Origin: Metallosphaera hakonensis JCM 8857 = DSM 7519
GTDB taxonomy: Archaea; Thermoproteota; Thermoprotei_A; Sulfolobales; Sulfolobaceae
NCBI RefSeq assembly: GCF_003201675.2
Contig: NZ_CP029287.2
Span: forward strand, 1,426,001-1,490,000
DNA: 64,000 nt
Reading direction: 5' to 3'
This document shows, piece after piece, positions 40,302-49,515 of this stretch (the first letter of the stretch is position 1; each line of letters begins with the position of its first letter). The translations under genes and the position numbers were made by a program. The notes below the pieces were generated by a model. The model saw only the letters and a program-made list of their open reading frames with translations, was not told the origin of the DNA and did not search any database.

Positions 40302-41048
40302 ATGGATGAAGAACTCTTAGATGACCTTTTAGCCAGGGTAAGTAAGTTTGCCTCAGTCTTAGGTATATCTAGAAGTGAACTCAAAATTTACTCTACGCTC
40401 CTTTTAGAGGGACAAAGTAGTGCCAGAGATCTATCAAAGAAACTGAACATCTCTTATACAAAAATATACTCGATTTTAAACAGACTAGAGGATAGAGGAT
40501 GGATTAGAAAGGTAGGTCGTAGACCAGTAAGTTACGAGGCAATATCCCTTAGGGATTTATGGTCAAATGTAAAGAAAATGCTTGAGATAAGGGTTTCTCA
40601 GCTGGAAAAGGAATTCATAGAACCTTTATCATCAATGATAGATTCTGCTTCCGCCTATACTGTCACGGTCGTTCCACCAAGCAGTCTAAAGAGGACCCTA
40701 ATTGACGTATTAAATGAACCAAGCAAGAAATATCTCATTGCCATATCATTTCCCGAACTTCTTGATGAGGAGATTTATCAGTTAATTCATAGTAGGACGT
40801 TCACCTCTGAGGTCAAAGTGATTGTTCAAAAGGGGATAAAGGTTCCAGAGAACCCGTCTATAGAACTTAAAGTTCTTGATAACATGTTTGGAAGTGGAAT
40901 CGTAACCTCTTCCTCTGTATTACTAGTGATCAAGTCACATGAGAGTTTATCTAGCATTATCTCCAGTCATAGGTACTTAGTAGACATAGCGCAAGTGTAC
41001 TTTAATCATCTTTGGCAACAGGCCCTAAGTATAGGCACAAATCCTTAA
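40302..41048 (+). CDS. TrmB-like winged-helix transcriptional regulator
   Basis: A 248-residue regulator with an N-terminal TrmB-type winged helix: SRSELKIYSTLLLEGQSSARDLSKKLNISYTKIYSILNRLEDRGWI. A coiled-coil-like linker and a C-terminal ligand-binding-like region (TVTVVPPSSLKRTLIDVL, KVIVQKGIKV) follow. Archaeal TrmB proteins bind sugars or other metabolites; the ligand here is unknown. It is followed by a small ribbon-helix-helix gene, giving two regulators in a row. Confidence 0.82.
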   Translation: MDEELLDDLLARVSKFASVLGISRSELKIYSTLLLEGQSSARDLSKKLNISYTKIYSILNRLEDRGWIRKVGRRPVSYEAISLRDLWSNVKKMLEIRVSQLEKEFIEPLSSMIDSASAYTVTVVPPSSLKRTLIDVLNEPSKKYLIAISFPELLDEEIYQLIHSRTFTSEVKVIVQKGIKVPENPSIELKVLDNMFGSGIVTSSSVLLVIKSHESLSSIISSHRYLVDIAQVYFNHLWQQALSIGTNP

Positions 41049-41084
41049 AAGAATACATAAGGCTATCATCTATATCGAGGTTGC

Positions 41085-41234
41085 ATGAAAATAATAACAG
41101 TGAAACTACCCGAGCAGTTTCTAGAAGCGATGGACGAGTTAGTTAATACTGGTAGATACGAAACTCGGAGCGAGGTAATTAGGGCAGCAATAGGGGACTT
41201 TATTAGAAAGGAACTCTGGATTAAAGATCAATGA
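41085..41234 (+). CDS. Small ribbon-helix-helix (CopG-type) DNA-binding protein
   Basis: A 49-residue protein beginning [19 protein letters not shown], followed by a turn GRYETRSE and the helix [15 protein letters not shown] beta-strand with alternating residues, then two helices with the conserved SEVIRxA, is the MetJ/Arc/CopG fold. It would dimerise and bind an operator. It lies 36 bp after the TrmB-like gene. Its stop codon lies within the C box of a box C/D RNA that starts at 41229. Confidence 0.85.
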   Translation: MKIITVKLPEQFLEAMDELVNTGRYETRSEVIRAAIGDFIRKELWIKDQ

Positions 41235-41281
41235 TGAAGGCTGGTATTAATGAGCGATGAATTGAGACACCAATTCTGAAG
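41229..41281 (+). ncRNA. Box C/D guide RNA overlapping the ribbon-helix-helix stop codon
   Basis: Order: C box ATGATGA (41231-41237), guide AGGCTGGTATTA, D' box ATGA (41250-41253), one spacer base, C' box CGATGA (41255-41260), guide ATTGAGACACCAATT, D box CTGA (41276-41279). The D' guide pairs with 11 nt TAATACCAGCC of the archaeal 16S rRNA 530 loop. The D'+5 rule predicts 2'-O-methylation of the A equivalent to E. coli A535. The target of the second guide was not identified. The D' box is a variant (ATGA instead of CTGA). The stop codon TGA of the upstream gene is inside the C box. Confidence 0.8.
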
Positions 41282-41317
41282 ACAAGATTTTTTACGTGTG
41301 ATATCCCGTTAAGAAGC

Positions 41318-42103
41318 GTGGTCTTAAGAGAAGGAGATTTAGCTGTAGTCTGGATTGATCCACGAAGAGTATATCTTGTTAAGCTAACTCCAGGAAAAAA
41401 GTTGGATACAGACAAAGGTTCTCTATCCTTCGACGATGTGATTGGCAAAGAATACGGTGATGCAATAGAGATAAGTAAAGGTAGAGCATTTATAATGTAT
41501 CCTTATCTAGATTACATATATGATGGTCTTCATCGGCCCTCTCAGGTTCTCTATCCTAAAGACATTGGTTACATGATATTCAAATCTGGATTACGGCCAG
41601 GTTCAGTTGTAGTGGAGGCTGGTACGGGATCCGGTTTCCTTACAATTTCGCTGGCTCATTTCTTAGGGGAGTCAGGGAAAGTAATAACCTATGACATACG
41701 GGATGATATGCAAGAAAGGGCAAAGAGAAACGTGGAACTGGTCGGTTTGTCAGATAGGGTAGTCTTCAAGAAAGGAGACGTAAGAGAAAGAATAGAGGAG
41801 GAGAACATAGACTCTGTCTTTTTGGACATGCCTGACCCTTGGCTAGTTGCAGAGAACGCATATAGAATATTGAAACCCGCGGGCACTATAGTGGTTTTCG
41901 TTCCTACAGTGGATCAGGTAGAAAAGACTTTTCTTTCGTTAAAGAAATGCAGGTTCATAGATATTGAGGCGGTAGAGTTACTACTGAGGGAGTACCAAGT
42001 TAAAGAGAACGCCACCAGACCAAGAAGTATTGGTGTTACACATACTGGTTATGTGATTACAGGCAGAAAATCCATAAAAGGGAGTTCTGAAATAAGTGAA
42101 TGA
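41318..42103 (+). CDS. trmI: tRNA (adenine-N1)-methyltransferase TrmI
   Basis: The archaeal enzyme that methylates A57/A58 in the T loop (261 residues). The N-terminal small beta domain is followed by the Rossmann fold with motif [31 protein letters not shown], and the catalytic-region DMPDPWL. The GTG 41318 start lies 37 bp after the guide RNA. The ATPase subunit genes follow at 6 bp. Confidence 0.93.
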   Translation: MVLREGDLAVVWIDPRRVYLVKLTPGKKLDTDKGSLSFDDVIGKEYGDAIEISKGRAFIMYPYLDYIYDGLHRPSQVLYPKDIGYMIFKSGLRPGSVVVEAGTGSGFLTISLAHFLGESGKVITYDIRDDMQERAKRNVELVGLSDRVVFKKGDVRERIEEENIDSVFLDMPDPWLVAENAYRILKPAGTIVVFVPTVDQVEKTFLSLKKCRFIDIEAVELLLREYQVKENATRPRSIGVTHTGYVITGRKSIKGSSEISE

Positions 42104-42109
42104 GTTCTA

Positions 42110-42442
42110 ATGAGTGAGGCCAAGCTAGGCATATTGACAAAAGCCATAGTTCAGTTCGAAGAGGATGTGAAAAATGTAAAACATGATACAGCAGACGTCG
42201 CTAAGGCCTTAATCCTTAAGGCTCAAGTTCTTTCTTCAGAGCTTGAAAAGATAGCAGAGTCCTCGTTTAATGAAGCTCAGAAATCGATAGAGAGTGAGAG
42301 AGACGCAACTATTACCTCATTGAGGGAAAAATCCAACGAGGATAAAGAAAAGCTCCTGGCGCAGATAAGACAAAGGGCTGAAAAAAGTTTAGACATTGCA
42401 ATAGAAGAGGTTTTGAAAGCATTAGAGGGGGCTTATAAGTGA
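42110..42442 (+). CDS. A-type ATP synthase peripheral-stalk subunit (E/H-like)
   Basis: A 110-residue, highly charged, almost wholly helical protein with coiled-coil character (IVQFEEDVKNVKHD, EKIAESSFNEAQKSIESERD, LLAQIRQRAEKSLDIAI). Position directly before the subunit C gene with a 4-bp overlap suggests the stator subunit of the rotary ATPase. Small coiled-coil proteins diverge fast, so E versus H cannot be decided by eye. Confidence 0.62.
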   Translation: MSEAKLGILTKAIVQFEEDVKNVKHDTADVAKALILKAQVLSSELEKIAESSFNEAQKSIESERDATITSLREKSNEDKEKLLAQIRQRAEKSLDIAIEEVLKALEGAYK

Positions 42443-43410
42443 GTTCCACGGCTGCGTATATCTCATCAGTTTCACGACTTTTTAAGTCTACGACTCTCAC
42501 TAAAGGTACCATCAACGAGTTGTTCTCCTCCAGAGATTGGAAGGAGTTACTTAGTATATTAAAAGAAAAAGGGATTTTAGAAGAAATTCCAGAGACTGTG
42601 GAGAAGGCCGAGATTTTACTTAAGAAAAGAGCTCTTAGCCAGTTGCAAGAATTATATAATTTGTCAAATTCGTTAAAACTTGCAAAGGATATTTTGGCAG
42701 GCTATATTTACAGGATGACGTTAGACGAACTTACCTCCCTGGTATCTGCTGTATGGAACAAGAATAAGTCCAATCTTACTTCCCTGCTATACTTAAAGGA
42801 TAAGATAGAGCAGGTTCCCTCGTCGATGGAGGAATTTGGAACTCTGTTGCAGGGCACCATTCATGCACAGGGACTCTCCTTTGCGTTATCTAAAAGTCCA
42901 AAGGACCTATCTCAGCTTAATTCGCTTCTTGAATATTTCTTTATCCATTATATGAATAATCTGGTTGAGGGGTTAAAGGGAGATTGGAAGATGTCCGGAG
43001 ATAGCATACTTTGCACATATAAGGATTACTATTCCGCGAGCCTCGCAGTTAGGCAGAAGCTATCTTTTGGAGTGAGATGTCGTCTAAATGAAGATGATAT
43101 TAAGGATTTAGCCTCCTCGAAGTCCCCGGACGACGTATTAAATGTGTTAAGGAGGACTAGCTACTCGAAGAACTTGAATCTGACCGGGGTTTATCACGCA
43201 TTGGCCTCTTTTAATAACCTTGCAAGAAGAAATGGTCGCCTTGGCGCTCTAAATGTTTTCATGGGATCTCCATTCAACCCTATAGTTGCTATGGGAGTAG
43301 CTGAACTAATAAAACTGGATACCGAAGATATGATCACCCTTGTCAATGGTCTGAAGTTGGGCATGTTACCAGAAAAACTGAAATCAGTTGTATCTTTTCA
43401 GTTGGTTTAA
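42439..43410 (+). CDS. atpC: A-type ATP synthase subunit C
   Basis: The 323-residue socket subunit (V-ATPase d homologue) that links the central stalk to the membrane ring. The protein is all-helical, with three related repeats. The C-terminal segment PFNPIVAMGVAELIKLDTEDMITLVNGLKLGM is a typical end of this family. The remaining ATPase subunits are not in the window. Its end overlaps a convergent hypothetical gene by 27 bp. Confidence 0.78.
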   Translation: MSSTAAYISSVSRLFKSTTLTKGTINELFSSRDWKELLSILKEKGILEEIPETVEKAEILLKKRALSQLQELYNLSNSLKLAKDILAGYIYRMTLDELTSLVSAVWNKNKSNLTSLLYLKDKIEQVPSSMEEFGTLLQGTIHAQGLSFALSKSPKDLSQLNSLLEYFFIHYMNNLVEGLKGDWKMSGDSILCTYKDYYSASLAVRQKLSFGVRCRLNEDDIKDLASSKSPDDVLNVLRRTSYSKNLNLTGVYHALASFNNLARRNGRLGALNVFMGSPFNPIVAMGVAELIKLDTEDMITLVNGLKLGMLPEKLKSVVSFQLV

Positions 43411-43722
43411 CAAAGAGTCGTCAAAGACATAAATTGTATCCTCCTTAATTATAGTTGTCTCGGGTATAGAGGGCGGATCGGGTAGTTGATCCATTGGTTT
43501 CATTTTTCCTAGATATATCCATTTCAATTTTCCATTTAGTTTTTCTAGCCTATACCAGTATTTCCCTATGTAAATGTACCTTTTCCCTCCTCTCTTATAT
43601 ACAATATGAAACGGTTTCAAGTAGACCCCATGATCTTTGATTTTGGTATTGTAATCGTAAACAAGCGATTTCAGAGTGCTTAAGACTTTATCAAATTCCC
43701 TCTCATTCATTCTGACTAGCAT
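43384..43722 (-). CDS. Conserved hypothetical protein
   Basis: Not recognised. The 112-residue protein is rich in Lys and Tyr, with KPFHIVYKRGGKRYIYIGKYWYRLEKLNGKLKWIYLG forming alternating strands, like a small beta-sheet nucleic acid-binding domain. A proline-rich DQLPDPPSIPETT linker and a C-terminal tail follow. Its codon use matches its neighbours and it avoids stops over its whole length. The 3' end overlaps atpC. Confidence 0.6.
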   Translation of the reverse strand: MLVRMNEREFDKVLSTLKSLVYDYNTKIKDHGVYLKPFHIVYKRGGKRYIYIGKYWYRLEKLNGKLKWIYLGKMKPMDQLPDPPSIPETTIIKEDTIYVFDDSLLNQLKRYN

Positions 43723-43778
43723 GATAATGATTTTGTTTTATTAGGATAAAATCCTATCTATTTTATGGGTAGTATGAC

Positions 43779-44747
43779 ATGTTAACTAGAGACCTTGGTC
43801 TTACGGGTGTAAAGGTTTCAGAAATAGGTGTGGGGATGTGGACTTTAGTAACTGACTGGTGGGGGCAACCGGAGAAGGCCCAACAGCTAATCAAGAGGGC
43901 CATGGAGTTAGGAATCAATTTCTTTGATACTGCAGACATGTATGGCAACGGTAAGGCGGAGGAGATTCTTGGTAAGTCCTTAGGCTCAAAAAGGGATCAA
44001 GTTGTTATATTAACAAAGATAGGTTACGACTTTTATTCCTCCCCTGAGAAACCAAAACAAAACTTTGATATTGATTATTTACGCTTTGCGTTGAAGAAAT
44101 CAATGGAGAGATTGTCCACAGACTACATCGATGTTCTCATGATACACAATCCTAAGATGATACATTTGACAAGAAAAGAATTACTGGATTTCATGCATTC
44201 TCTGAAGTCTGAAGGCATAGCTAGAGCGATAGGCGTGGCTCTAGGTCCAACCTTGGGCTGGGAAGAAGAGGGACTAAAGGCTATAAATATGGGCTACGAA
44301 GCCTTAGAACATATTCTTAACCTAATAGAATTATATCCTGGATTAAATTTCCTAAAATATAATATAGGCCATGTGGTTAGAGTTCCCCATGCCTCAGATG
44401 TTTTAAACGAGGATAAGTGGCCATTGAGATATGACCCTAAACTTCACAGACACTTCAAGGATCAACGTTGGATAGATAAAGCCGTTGAAAGGACCAGGGA
44501 TCTCAAGAGTATCGCTGATAAAAAAGGGCTCAAACTTAGCCAATTGGCCTTAGGGTTTGTACTTTCCTTGAAAAATGTGTCCAGCGTTATACCAAATATA
44601 ACAACAATGAATGAACTTGAAAATTTCGCGAAATCATCCGAAATACTCTTGGAGAAAGCCGATGTAGAGTTTCTTTTCGATTATTATGAAAGAAACTACA
44701 GAGACCTTAACCAGGAAAGCATCAGGGAGACTATAATTTACAAATAA
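43779..44747 (+). CDS. Aldo/keto reductase family oxidoreductase
   Basis: A 322-residue NAD(P)H-dependent reductase with TIM-barrel fold. The catalytic tetrad is visible as Asp and Tyr in [17 protein letters not shown], Lys in [10 protein letters not shown] and His in DVLMIHNP. The C-terminal cofactor-binding region carries [19 protein letters not shown]. The substrate is unknown. An AGGAT-AAA-ATCCT palindrome lies upstream at about 43742-43754. Its end overlaps rdgB by 10 bp tail to tail. Confidence 0.88.
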   Translation: MLTRDLGLTGVKVSEIGVGMWTLVTDWWGQPEKAQQLIKRAMELGINFFDTADMYGNGKAEEILGKSLGSKRDQVVILTKIGYDFYSSPEKPKQNFDIDYLRFALKKSMERLSTDYIDVLMIHNPKMIHLTRKELLDFMHSLKSEGIARAIGVALGPTLGWEEEGLKAINMGYEALEHILNLIELYPGLNFLKYNIGHVVRVPHASDVLNEDKWPLRYDPKLHRHFKDQRWIDKAVERTRDLKSIADKKGLKLSQLALGFVLSLKNVSSVIPNITTMNELENFAKSSEILLEKADVEFLFDYYERNYRDLNQESIRETIIYK

Positions 44748-45295
44748 CTTTCATAAAATTTGAGAAATTCCTGGAAAGCTTTCCCCCTATGAGAGATCCT
44801 GTTTTTCTCTGTTAGCTCCATTTCTCCAAAGGTGATGGTGTACCCAGTTGGAATGAAAATAGGGTCGAAACCAAATCCCTTATCACCAGAGACTCCTAAC
44901 GCTATTGTTCCCTCAGTCTCTCCCTTAAATAGGGCTAACTTGTCACCGTCAATGTAGGCGATTACGGACTTAAAACTGGCTTCTCTATTCTCTATTCTTT
45001 CCATTAATTTGAGAATTCCGTTACATCCGAGAGTTCTTTTGACGTAACTAGTGTATGGACCTGGGAACCCGTTCAGTGCCTTTATAAAAAGTCCGCTATC
45101 TTCCACAAGAAGTGGGCCACTAAAAAGTGAATAAAATGTTACCGCAGAATACCTGACAATTTCCTCTAAGTTGTCAGCCTGGATCTCCAGTTTTGGTGAG
45201 TCCACCCTGACGAACTTTACTCTCCCTTTGGATAACTCTTGAAATTCTTTGAACTTATAGCTATTACCTGTTACGAGTTTTATTTCTCCTTTCAT
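44738..45295 (-). CDS. rdgB: XTP/dITP diphosphatase (RdgB/HAM1)
   Basis: A house-cleaning pyrophosphatase that removes ITP and XTP from the nucleotide pool (185 residues). Signature segments are [36 protein letters not shown], and the C-terminal [13 protein letters not shown]. It overlaps bud32 by 32 bp and ends the kae1-bud32 transcript. Confidence 0.93.
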   Translation of the reverse strand: MKGEIKLVTGNSYKFKEFQELSKGRVKFVRVDSPKLEIQADNLEEIVRYSAVTFYSLFSGPLLVEDSGLFIKALNGFPGPYTSYVKRTLGCNGILKLMERIENREASFKSVIAYIDGDKLALFKGETEGTIALGVSGDKGFGFDPIFIPTGYTITFGEMELTEKNRISHRGKAFQEFLKFYESYL

Positions 45296-45911
45296 CTACA
45301 TATCTCCCTCTCATCCTAATCTCTTCCATTTTTTGAAGCACTTCTTTTTTCATTCCTGATGCCTCTTGGTAACCATCCAGAAAAATTGAGAATGCCTCAT
45401 CCTTAATTTCAGGATGCACGCTCTCAAGAGATCTAAGGAAAACATGAACTTCCGTTGCCATGTCCTCAATATCCCTAGAACGTTTAGACAATCCAAAATC
45501 AATGAAGAAGACTTGATTATCGTGAAGTATCATGTTGTTAGTTGTAAGATCTCCGTGAATAATTTCGTTTTTATGCATCTTTCCTGTCATATACCCTATT
45601 TCCTTGAATACTTCTAACGATGCCGTTGTGCTAACGGCGTCCTTAATTGTAGGACCCGCTAAATACTCCATAATAATCGTATATTTACCAGGATCAACAA
45701 ATAGGATTGCTGGGGTATTTATGCCACTTAGCAATGCAGCGAACATTATCTTGGCTTCGGAGAGCGTTCTCTCTGCATTCAACTTCTTATCTATCAGTTG
45801 ATGCCTGTAAGCCTTAGTAGACCTAATCTTATAGATAGCCCTTATACCTTGAAAAACTCCGTAGTAAATCAGTGATTCGGAGCCTCTTTTAACAAGTTTT
45901 AATTCCTCCAA
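45264..45911 (-). CDS. bud32: KEOPS complex kinase/ATPase Bud32
   Basis: A 215-residue small protein kinase-like ATPase that activates Kae1 in tRNA t6A synthesis. It shows a Lys in [13 protein letters not shown], the catalytic loop [12 protein letters not shown] and the metal motif [11 protein letters not shown]. The long C-lobe of ordinary kinases is missing, as expected for Bud32. Here it is a separate gene overlapping kae1 by 13 bp; in some archaea the two are fused. Confidence 0.95.
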   Translation of the reverse strand: MEELKLVKRGSESLIYYGVFQGIRAIYKIRSTKAYRHQLIDKKLNAERTLSEAKIMFAALLSGINTPAILFVDPGKYTIIMEYLAGPTIKDAVSTTASLEVFKEIGYMTGKMHKNEIIHGDLTTNNMILHDNQVFFIDFGLSKRSRDIEDMATEVHVFLRSLESVHPEIKDEAFSIFLDGYQEASGMKKEVLQKMEEIRMRGRYVDERRNKTRNR

Positions 45912-46894
45912 GGTATCTCAACCTCGTCTATTCTCCATCTCGGTCTTATGGTCGAATCTTTTATATCAATGAAAACGCCGCGTTTAGCTCCTAAAAGTCC
46001 GGCGTAGGCTATCATCGCTCCATTATCACCGGAATATGAGGGAGGGACTACCTTTAGCTTAACACCCCAGTCGTTAGATAATTTCTCTAGTTTATCTCTC
46101 AAACTTCCGCTAGCAGCAACCCCACCTACAATCATTATTTCTCTCTTTTCTGTTAGTGCCAATGCCCGTTCCGTGGCCTCCAGGAGCATATCGAAGGCTA
46201 TCTCCCTTAGGCTTAGGCATACGTCTGATAAATTATACTTCTCTACGGACCTTAATGCGGCAGTTAATAGACCTGAATATGACATGTCCTCGCCCTTGAC
46301 GGTATAAGGTAAATCTATGATATTAGAACCTGACTCAGCACAAATATCTATTTTATGCTTACCTTCTACAATATATGGCGGAGCAAGTCCTACTTCTCTC
46401 ACGAATGTGTCCATCATGTTCCCTAAGGCAATGTCAAGTGTTTCTCCAAAAATTCTGAATTTTCCATTATAAAATGTGGTTATTATTGTATTTCCACCAG
46501 ATAAGTAAAGTATAAGCGGGTCAATGGCACCTGTGGTGAGATAACCAATCTCTATGTGTCCTATACCGTGATTAACTGGGATCATTTTCTTGTTATATCT
46601 TAAGGCAAGGGCTCTAGATACTACTGCGCCTACTCGAAGCGTGGGACCCATCCCTGGTCCAAGTGCCACGGCTATTCCATCGATCTCGTTGATAGTAATC
46701 CCAGCCTTATTTAGTGCTCTTCCAAGAATCTGGTGAGCCAATAAAGCATGATGTCTTGCTGCATCGCTCGGTTTCATTCCGCCAGACTCGGGGACAAAAG
46801 TATCCCTTTCATTGGCAAGTATGTAAGGCGGTTGATCCTGTGCTATGCCTACTCCAAAAGTATGAGCAGTAGATTCTATCCCCAAAATCTTCAT
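45899..46894 (-). CDS. kae1: KEOPS complex tRNA threonylcarbamoyladenosine synthase Kae1
   Basis: The catalytic subunit of t6A37 synthesis (331 residues) with an ASKHA fold. The metal ligands HGIGH in [13 protein letters not shown] and the nucleotide-binding [11 protein letters not shown] and [14 protein letters not shown] are intact. It is embedded between rps27ae (4-bp overlap) and bud32, a widely conserved archaeal block linking tRNA modification with ribosomal proteins. Confidence 0.96.
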   Translation of the reverse strand: MKILGIESTAHTFGVGIAQDQPPYILANERDTFVPESGGMKPSDAARHHALLAHQILGRALNKAGITINEIDGIAVALGPGMGPTLRVGAVVSRALALRYNKKMIPVNHGIGHIEIGYLTTGAIDPLILYLSGGNTIITTFYNGKFRIFGETLDIALGNMMDTFVREVGLAPPYIVEGKHKIDICAESGSNIIDLPYTVKGEDMSYSGLLTAALRSVEKYNLSDVCLSLREIAFDMLLEATERALALTEKREIMIVGGVAASGSLRDKLEKLSNDWGVKLKVVPPSYSGDNGAMIAYAGLLGAKRGVFIDIKDSTIRPRWRIDEVEIPWRN

Positions 46895-47079
46895 GCTTTA
46901 GACTTACCCGCTCCGAAATCAGTGAATCCGCACTTGCCGCAAGCCCATCTCTCTTTCGGCTTCATGTGATGCGCCATTACACTTCCGCATCGCGGACATT
47001 TCTTATTCTTGAGTTTAACTTTACCATCCACAACTTCGTAATATAGTCTCACCGATGCCTTCTGTTCTCCCTTAGCCAC
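46891..47079 (-). CDS. rps27ae: Ribosomal protein S27ae
   Basis: A small zinc-ribbon ribosomal protein of about 62 residues with CPRCG and CGKCG supplying four cysteines ([31 protein letters not shown]). GTG 47079 lies 6 nt after a GGTGA site. The in-frame GTG 47088 sits on that site and would add 3 residues. It overlaps both rps24e and kae1 slightly. Confidence 0.93.
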   Translation of the reverse strand: MAKGEQKASVRLYYEVVDGKVKLKNKKCPRCGSVMAHHMKPKERWACGKCGFTDFGAGKSKA

Positions 47080-47413
47080 TACTCTCACCTTGAGCCTTAG
47101 TTTTCAAACCTCTATTTAATAGATAAGCAGGTTCAAATTTTTCAAGTGTATCCTTTTGGCCATAAACGTGGATTACGGCGTCACTTATTCCTGCTCCGTA
47201 GCCAGTGTTGATTTTCCTGACCACTATTAGTTCCTCCTTTGCACCTATGAAGTTCGAAATGGCTTTCTTTATATCGCTCCTAGAGGGAGTGGAGCTACCT
47301 ATATGATACACCTTTATGCTAATTTCCTTCCTCCCAATTACCTTGTTCTCCTGAATCCTCTCAACTAAGGCTTCAGCCTTGTCAGAGACCTTGATTTGTT
47401 GAGCCTGAGACAT
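47072..47413 (-). CDS. rps24e: Ribosomal protein S24e
   Basis: A small-subunit protein of 113 residues. [33 protein letters not shown] and the later [17 protein letters not shown] are typical. ATG 47413 is selected over ATG 47434 because a TATA-like CACTTAAATC at about 47437-47446, overlapping the thi4 end, lies 27 bp before it and would give a leaderless message. Confidence 0.93.
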   Translation of the reverse strand: MSQAQQIKVSDKAEALVERIQENKVIGRKEISIKVYHIGSSTPSRSDIKKAISNFIGAKEELIVVRKINTGYGAGISDAVIHVYGQKDTLEKFEPAYLLNRGLKTKAQGESSG

Positions 47414-47438
47414 CTTTCCTAACTCATTGTTCATGGAT

Positions 47439-48236
47439 TTAAGTGTTGCGGACTTTCAAGTTAAGTTTCTCTATGATATCGTCAGCAACCTTCTTACCAG
47501 ATAGTATCATGGCACCAAATATGGGTCCCATTCTGGGTAGAGCTTTGACTTCCGTCACAGCCATCCCTGCAGCATAAAGACCAGGTGCTACTTCACCCGA
47601 TTGTTCCACAGTTAATTGTTCTGCCATCTCGCTATATGCCGACTTCTCTCCCGGAATTACTATTCCTAGCTCTGGAATCTTCCTTGAAGCCACCGAAATC
47701 ACTTCCGCGTCATGTCCTGTGGCATCTATGACAGCCTTCGCAGATATAAAGAGTGGGTCCACGTGAAGCCCTGCCATTTGTGTAGCTGTCCACTCCACTG
47801 CCACGCCAGTAACCCTGAGAGGATTCTCCCTAAAGATTACGTCATCTACGGTAACTCCGTGAATTATCTTTGCTCCTGCATCAATAGCGGCAGAGGCTAA
47901 TTTAGCCATAAATTGGGCACTATCAACAGCAAACACCCCATCTTCGAATTTCTGGAGTTTAACTCCAATTTCCTTAAGGATTTCATCAGCAGGGCTTTCA
48001 ATTATTATTTTGTGAAAAAGCATAGCTCCTCCACCTATCCCTCCTCCGAAGCTAAGTCTCCTTTCAAACACGGTCGTCTTTAGCCCGGCCTTAGCTAAGT
48101 AATATGCGGCGGCAAGCCCTGATGGCCCAGCGCCTACTATCACAACGTCGTTTTCTGAGAAGCTCATCCAATCATCGAAAGTTGCCTTCAGGATATACTT
48201 CGTTATTTTAACTTCATCTACCTGTTTTATGTTCAT
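47439..48236 (-). CDS. thi4: Thiazole synthase Thi4, archaeal type
   Basis: Makes the adenylated thiazole precursor of thiamine from NAD and glycine (265 residues). The FAD/NAD-binding motif [21 protein letters not shown] and [22 protein letters not shown] and [17 protein letters not shown] are family signatures. The whole protein contains no cysteine. It therefore cannot donate its own sulfur as yeast Thi4 does, and must use external sulfide. A TATA CTTATAAAC element 26 bp upstream implies a leaderless start. Confidence 0.92.
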   Translation of the reverse strand: MNIKQVDEVKITKYILKATFDDWMSFSENDVVIVGAGPSGLAAAYYLAKAGLKTTVFERRLSFGGGIGGGAMLFHKIIIESPADEILKEIGVKLQKFEDGVFAVDSAQFMAKLASAAIDAGAKIIHGVTVDDVIFRENPLRVTGVAVEWTATQMAGLHVDPLFISAKAVIDATGHDAEVISVASRKIPELGIVIPGEKSAYSEMAEQLTVEQSGEVAPGLYAAGMAVTEVKALPRMGPIFGAMILSGKKVADDIIEKLNLKVRNT

Positions 48237-48257
48237 GATAGACCAAAGGATAACTAA

Positions 48258-48266
48258 CTTATAAAC
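48258..48266 (-). promoter_or_regulatory. TATA box of thi4
   Basis: On the minus strand GTTTATAAG is centred 26 bp before the thi4 ATG, fitting leaderless expression. No thiamine riboswitch-like structure is seen. Confidence 0.5.
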
Positions 48267-48295
48267 TCGATTATAGATAAAATACGTTAAGAACA

Positions 48296-48305
48296 GATAT
48301 TAAAC
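48296..48305 (+). promoter_or_regulatory. TATA box of the zinc protein-ubiX operon
   Basis: GATATTAAAC is centred about 25 bp before ATG 48325, supporting a leaderless transcript of the small zinc protein and ubiX. Confidence 0.5.
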
Positions 48306-48324
48306 CCGATAAGAAAGATGATGC

Positions 48325-48522
48325 ATGCCGCTTGAATTAAATACTACAACAAAGGCTCTAAGATGTGATGTATGTGGGGGAATTATAAAGACCAAACCGA
48401 TAGTTGTTAAAACATGTTGTAATAACAAACCATGGACATTTTGTAGCAACAGGTGTTATACAACATGGATGAGGGATTGGCTAAGGAAACAAGAACAAGC
48501 AAGAACAAAGGCGAAGTTATAG
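48325..48522 (+). CDS. Small zinc-binding protein, TRASH-like
   Basis: A 65-residue protein with six cysteines: CDVCGG, TCC, and FCSNRCYTTWMRDW. The spacing of the last pair (C-X3-C) with a preceding cysteine about 20 residues earlier resembles TRASH/YHS metal-binding treble clefts. A metal-sensing or chaperone role is possible but unproven. The gene overlaps ubiX by 58 bp in another frame, so the two are probably translationally coupled. Confidence 0.7.
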   Translation: MPLELNTTTKALRCDVCGGIIKTKPIVVKTCCNNKPWTFCSNRCYTTWMRDWLRKQEQARTKAKL

Positions 48523-49073
48523 TTGGGGTGTCAGGTGCCAGTGGAGTTATCTATGGTATATCCATGGTGAAAACTCTTTTATCGTTGAGATACAAGCCTA
48601 TAGTAATTCTTACTAAGGGTTCTCTAAAGGTAGGCAAGGCGGAGCAGGGAATAGATCTGGTCAGTACGATGAAAGAACTTACAGATGAGGTTTACATGGA
48701 AAATGAGTTAGACGCTCCCACATCTAGTTCCAGTAGCATTGTCAAAACCCTAGGTATGGCTATTACGCCATGTAGCATTAGAACATTGGCCCAAATATCC
48801 TCTGGAATTTCCTCCAATTTACTAACTAGAACTGCTATAAACATGTTGAGGTTGAGGAAGAGATTGGTTTTAGTAGTTAGGGAAACCCCCCTAGGGACTA
48901 TCGAACTTGAGAACGCTCTGAAAGCATCTAGAGCTGGAGCAATAATTTTACCAGCTTCCCCAGGCTTCTATATAAAACCCAAGACCATTGAAGACTTAAT
49001 AAACTTTGTCGTTGGAAAAACTCTAGATGCCTTAGAGATAGATCATGATGTTTATAAGCGCTGGACTAAATGA
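48465..49073 (+). CDS. ubiX: Flavin prenyltransferase UbiX
   Basis: Attaches a dimethylallyl group to FMN to make the prenyl-FMN cofactor of UbiD decarboxylases. Signature segments are VGVSGASGVIYGISMVK, TPCSIRTLAQISSGISSNLLTR and LVVRETPLGTIELENALKASRAGAIILPASPGFY. ATG 48465 has AGGTG 9 nt upstream, inside the zinc protein gene; GTG 48453 or TTG 48477 are alternatives. UbiD is not in the window. Confidence 0.93.
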   Translation: MDEGLAKETRTSKNKGEVIVGVSGASGVIYGISMVKTLLSLRYKPIVILTKGSLKVGKAEQGIDLVSTMKELTDEVYMENELDAPTSSSSSIVKTLGMAITPCSIRTLAQISSGISSNLLTRTAINMLRLRKRLVLVVRETPLGTIELENALKASRAGAIILPASPGFYIKPKTIEDLINFVVGKTLDALEIDHDVYKRWTK

Positions 49074-49476
49074 GGTCAAGGTCTCTTTTTCCAAATTTCT
49101 TAGATATTATCTCCTTAACCTTATCGTCCTCATATAGATCATCTTGCTTCAATTCCTTTTCTACGTCACTTCCTCCGTTCTCCCTATTAAGGGCAAAGGC
49201 GCACTTATTGCCTGGGAGAAGAGCTCTCTTTTCACAGTAAGCATATTGACACTCGCCGGTAATACACGTATCACCTACCCATCTACAGAAACCTACCTTC
49301 TGTGGGTTTCCCTTGATGTATCTGGTTTGTATCATTAAAGCTCTCTTATTGCACCTAAAGTAGGGACAAAGATAGTTACATTTGTCTCCAAGGGGAAGAG
49401 GTTTAGGTTCCCCATCGGGTACTCTTTCACGTCTTTCCCTGTATTGGCCTTTCTTTTGAGCGAAATCGTCTCTCAA
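49066..49476 (-). CDS. Cysteine-rich protein of unknown function
   Basis: Not recognised. The 136-residue protein has eight cysteines at about residues 33, 37, 42, 64, 71, 76, 81 and 92, arranged as C-X3-C-X4-C and C-X6-C-X4-C-X4-C-X10-C. The N-terminus is basic (KKGQYRERRERVPDG). The C-terminal 40 residues are acidic/basic helix-like. The pattern suggests two metal sites, zinc or Fe-S. It overlaps the ubiX end by 8 bp tail to tail and is separated by 39 bp from endA upstream. Confidence 0.7.
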   Translation of the reverse strand: MRDDFAQKKGQYRERRERVPDGEPKPLPLGDKCNYLCPYFRCNKRALMIQTRYIKGNPQKVGFCRWVGDTCITGECQYAYCEKRALLPGNKCAFALNRENGGSDVEKELKQDDLYEDDKVKEIISKKFGKRDLDLI

Positions 49477-49515
49477 AGTAACAAGCCCCCAATCCTTATG
49501 AGTTCACATTTAATT

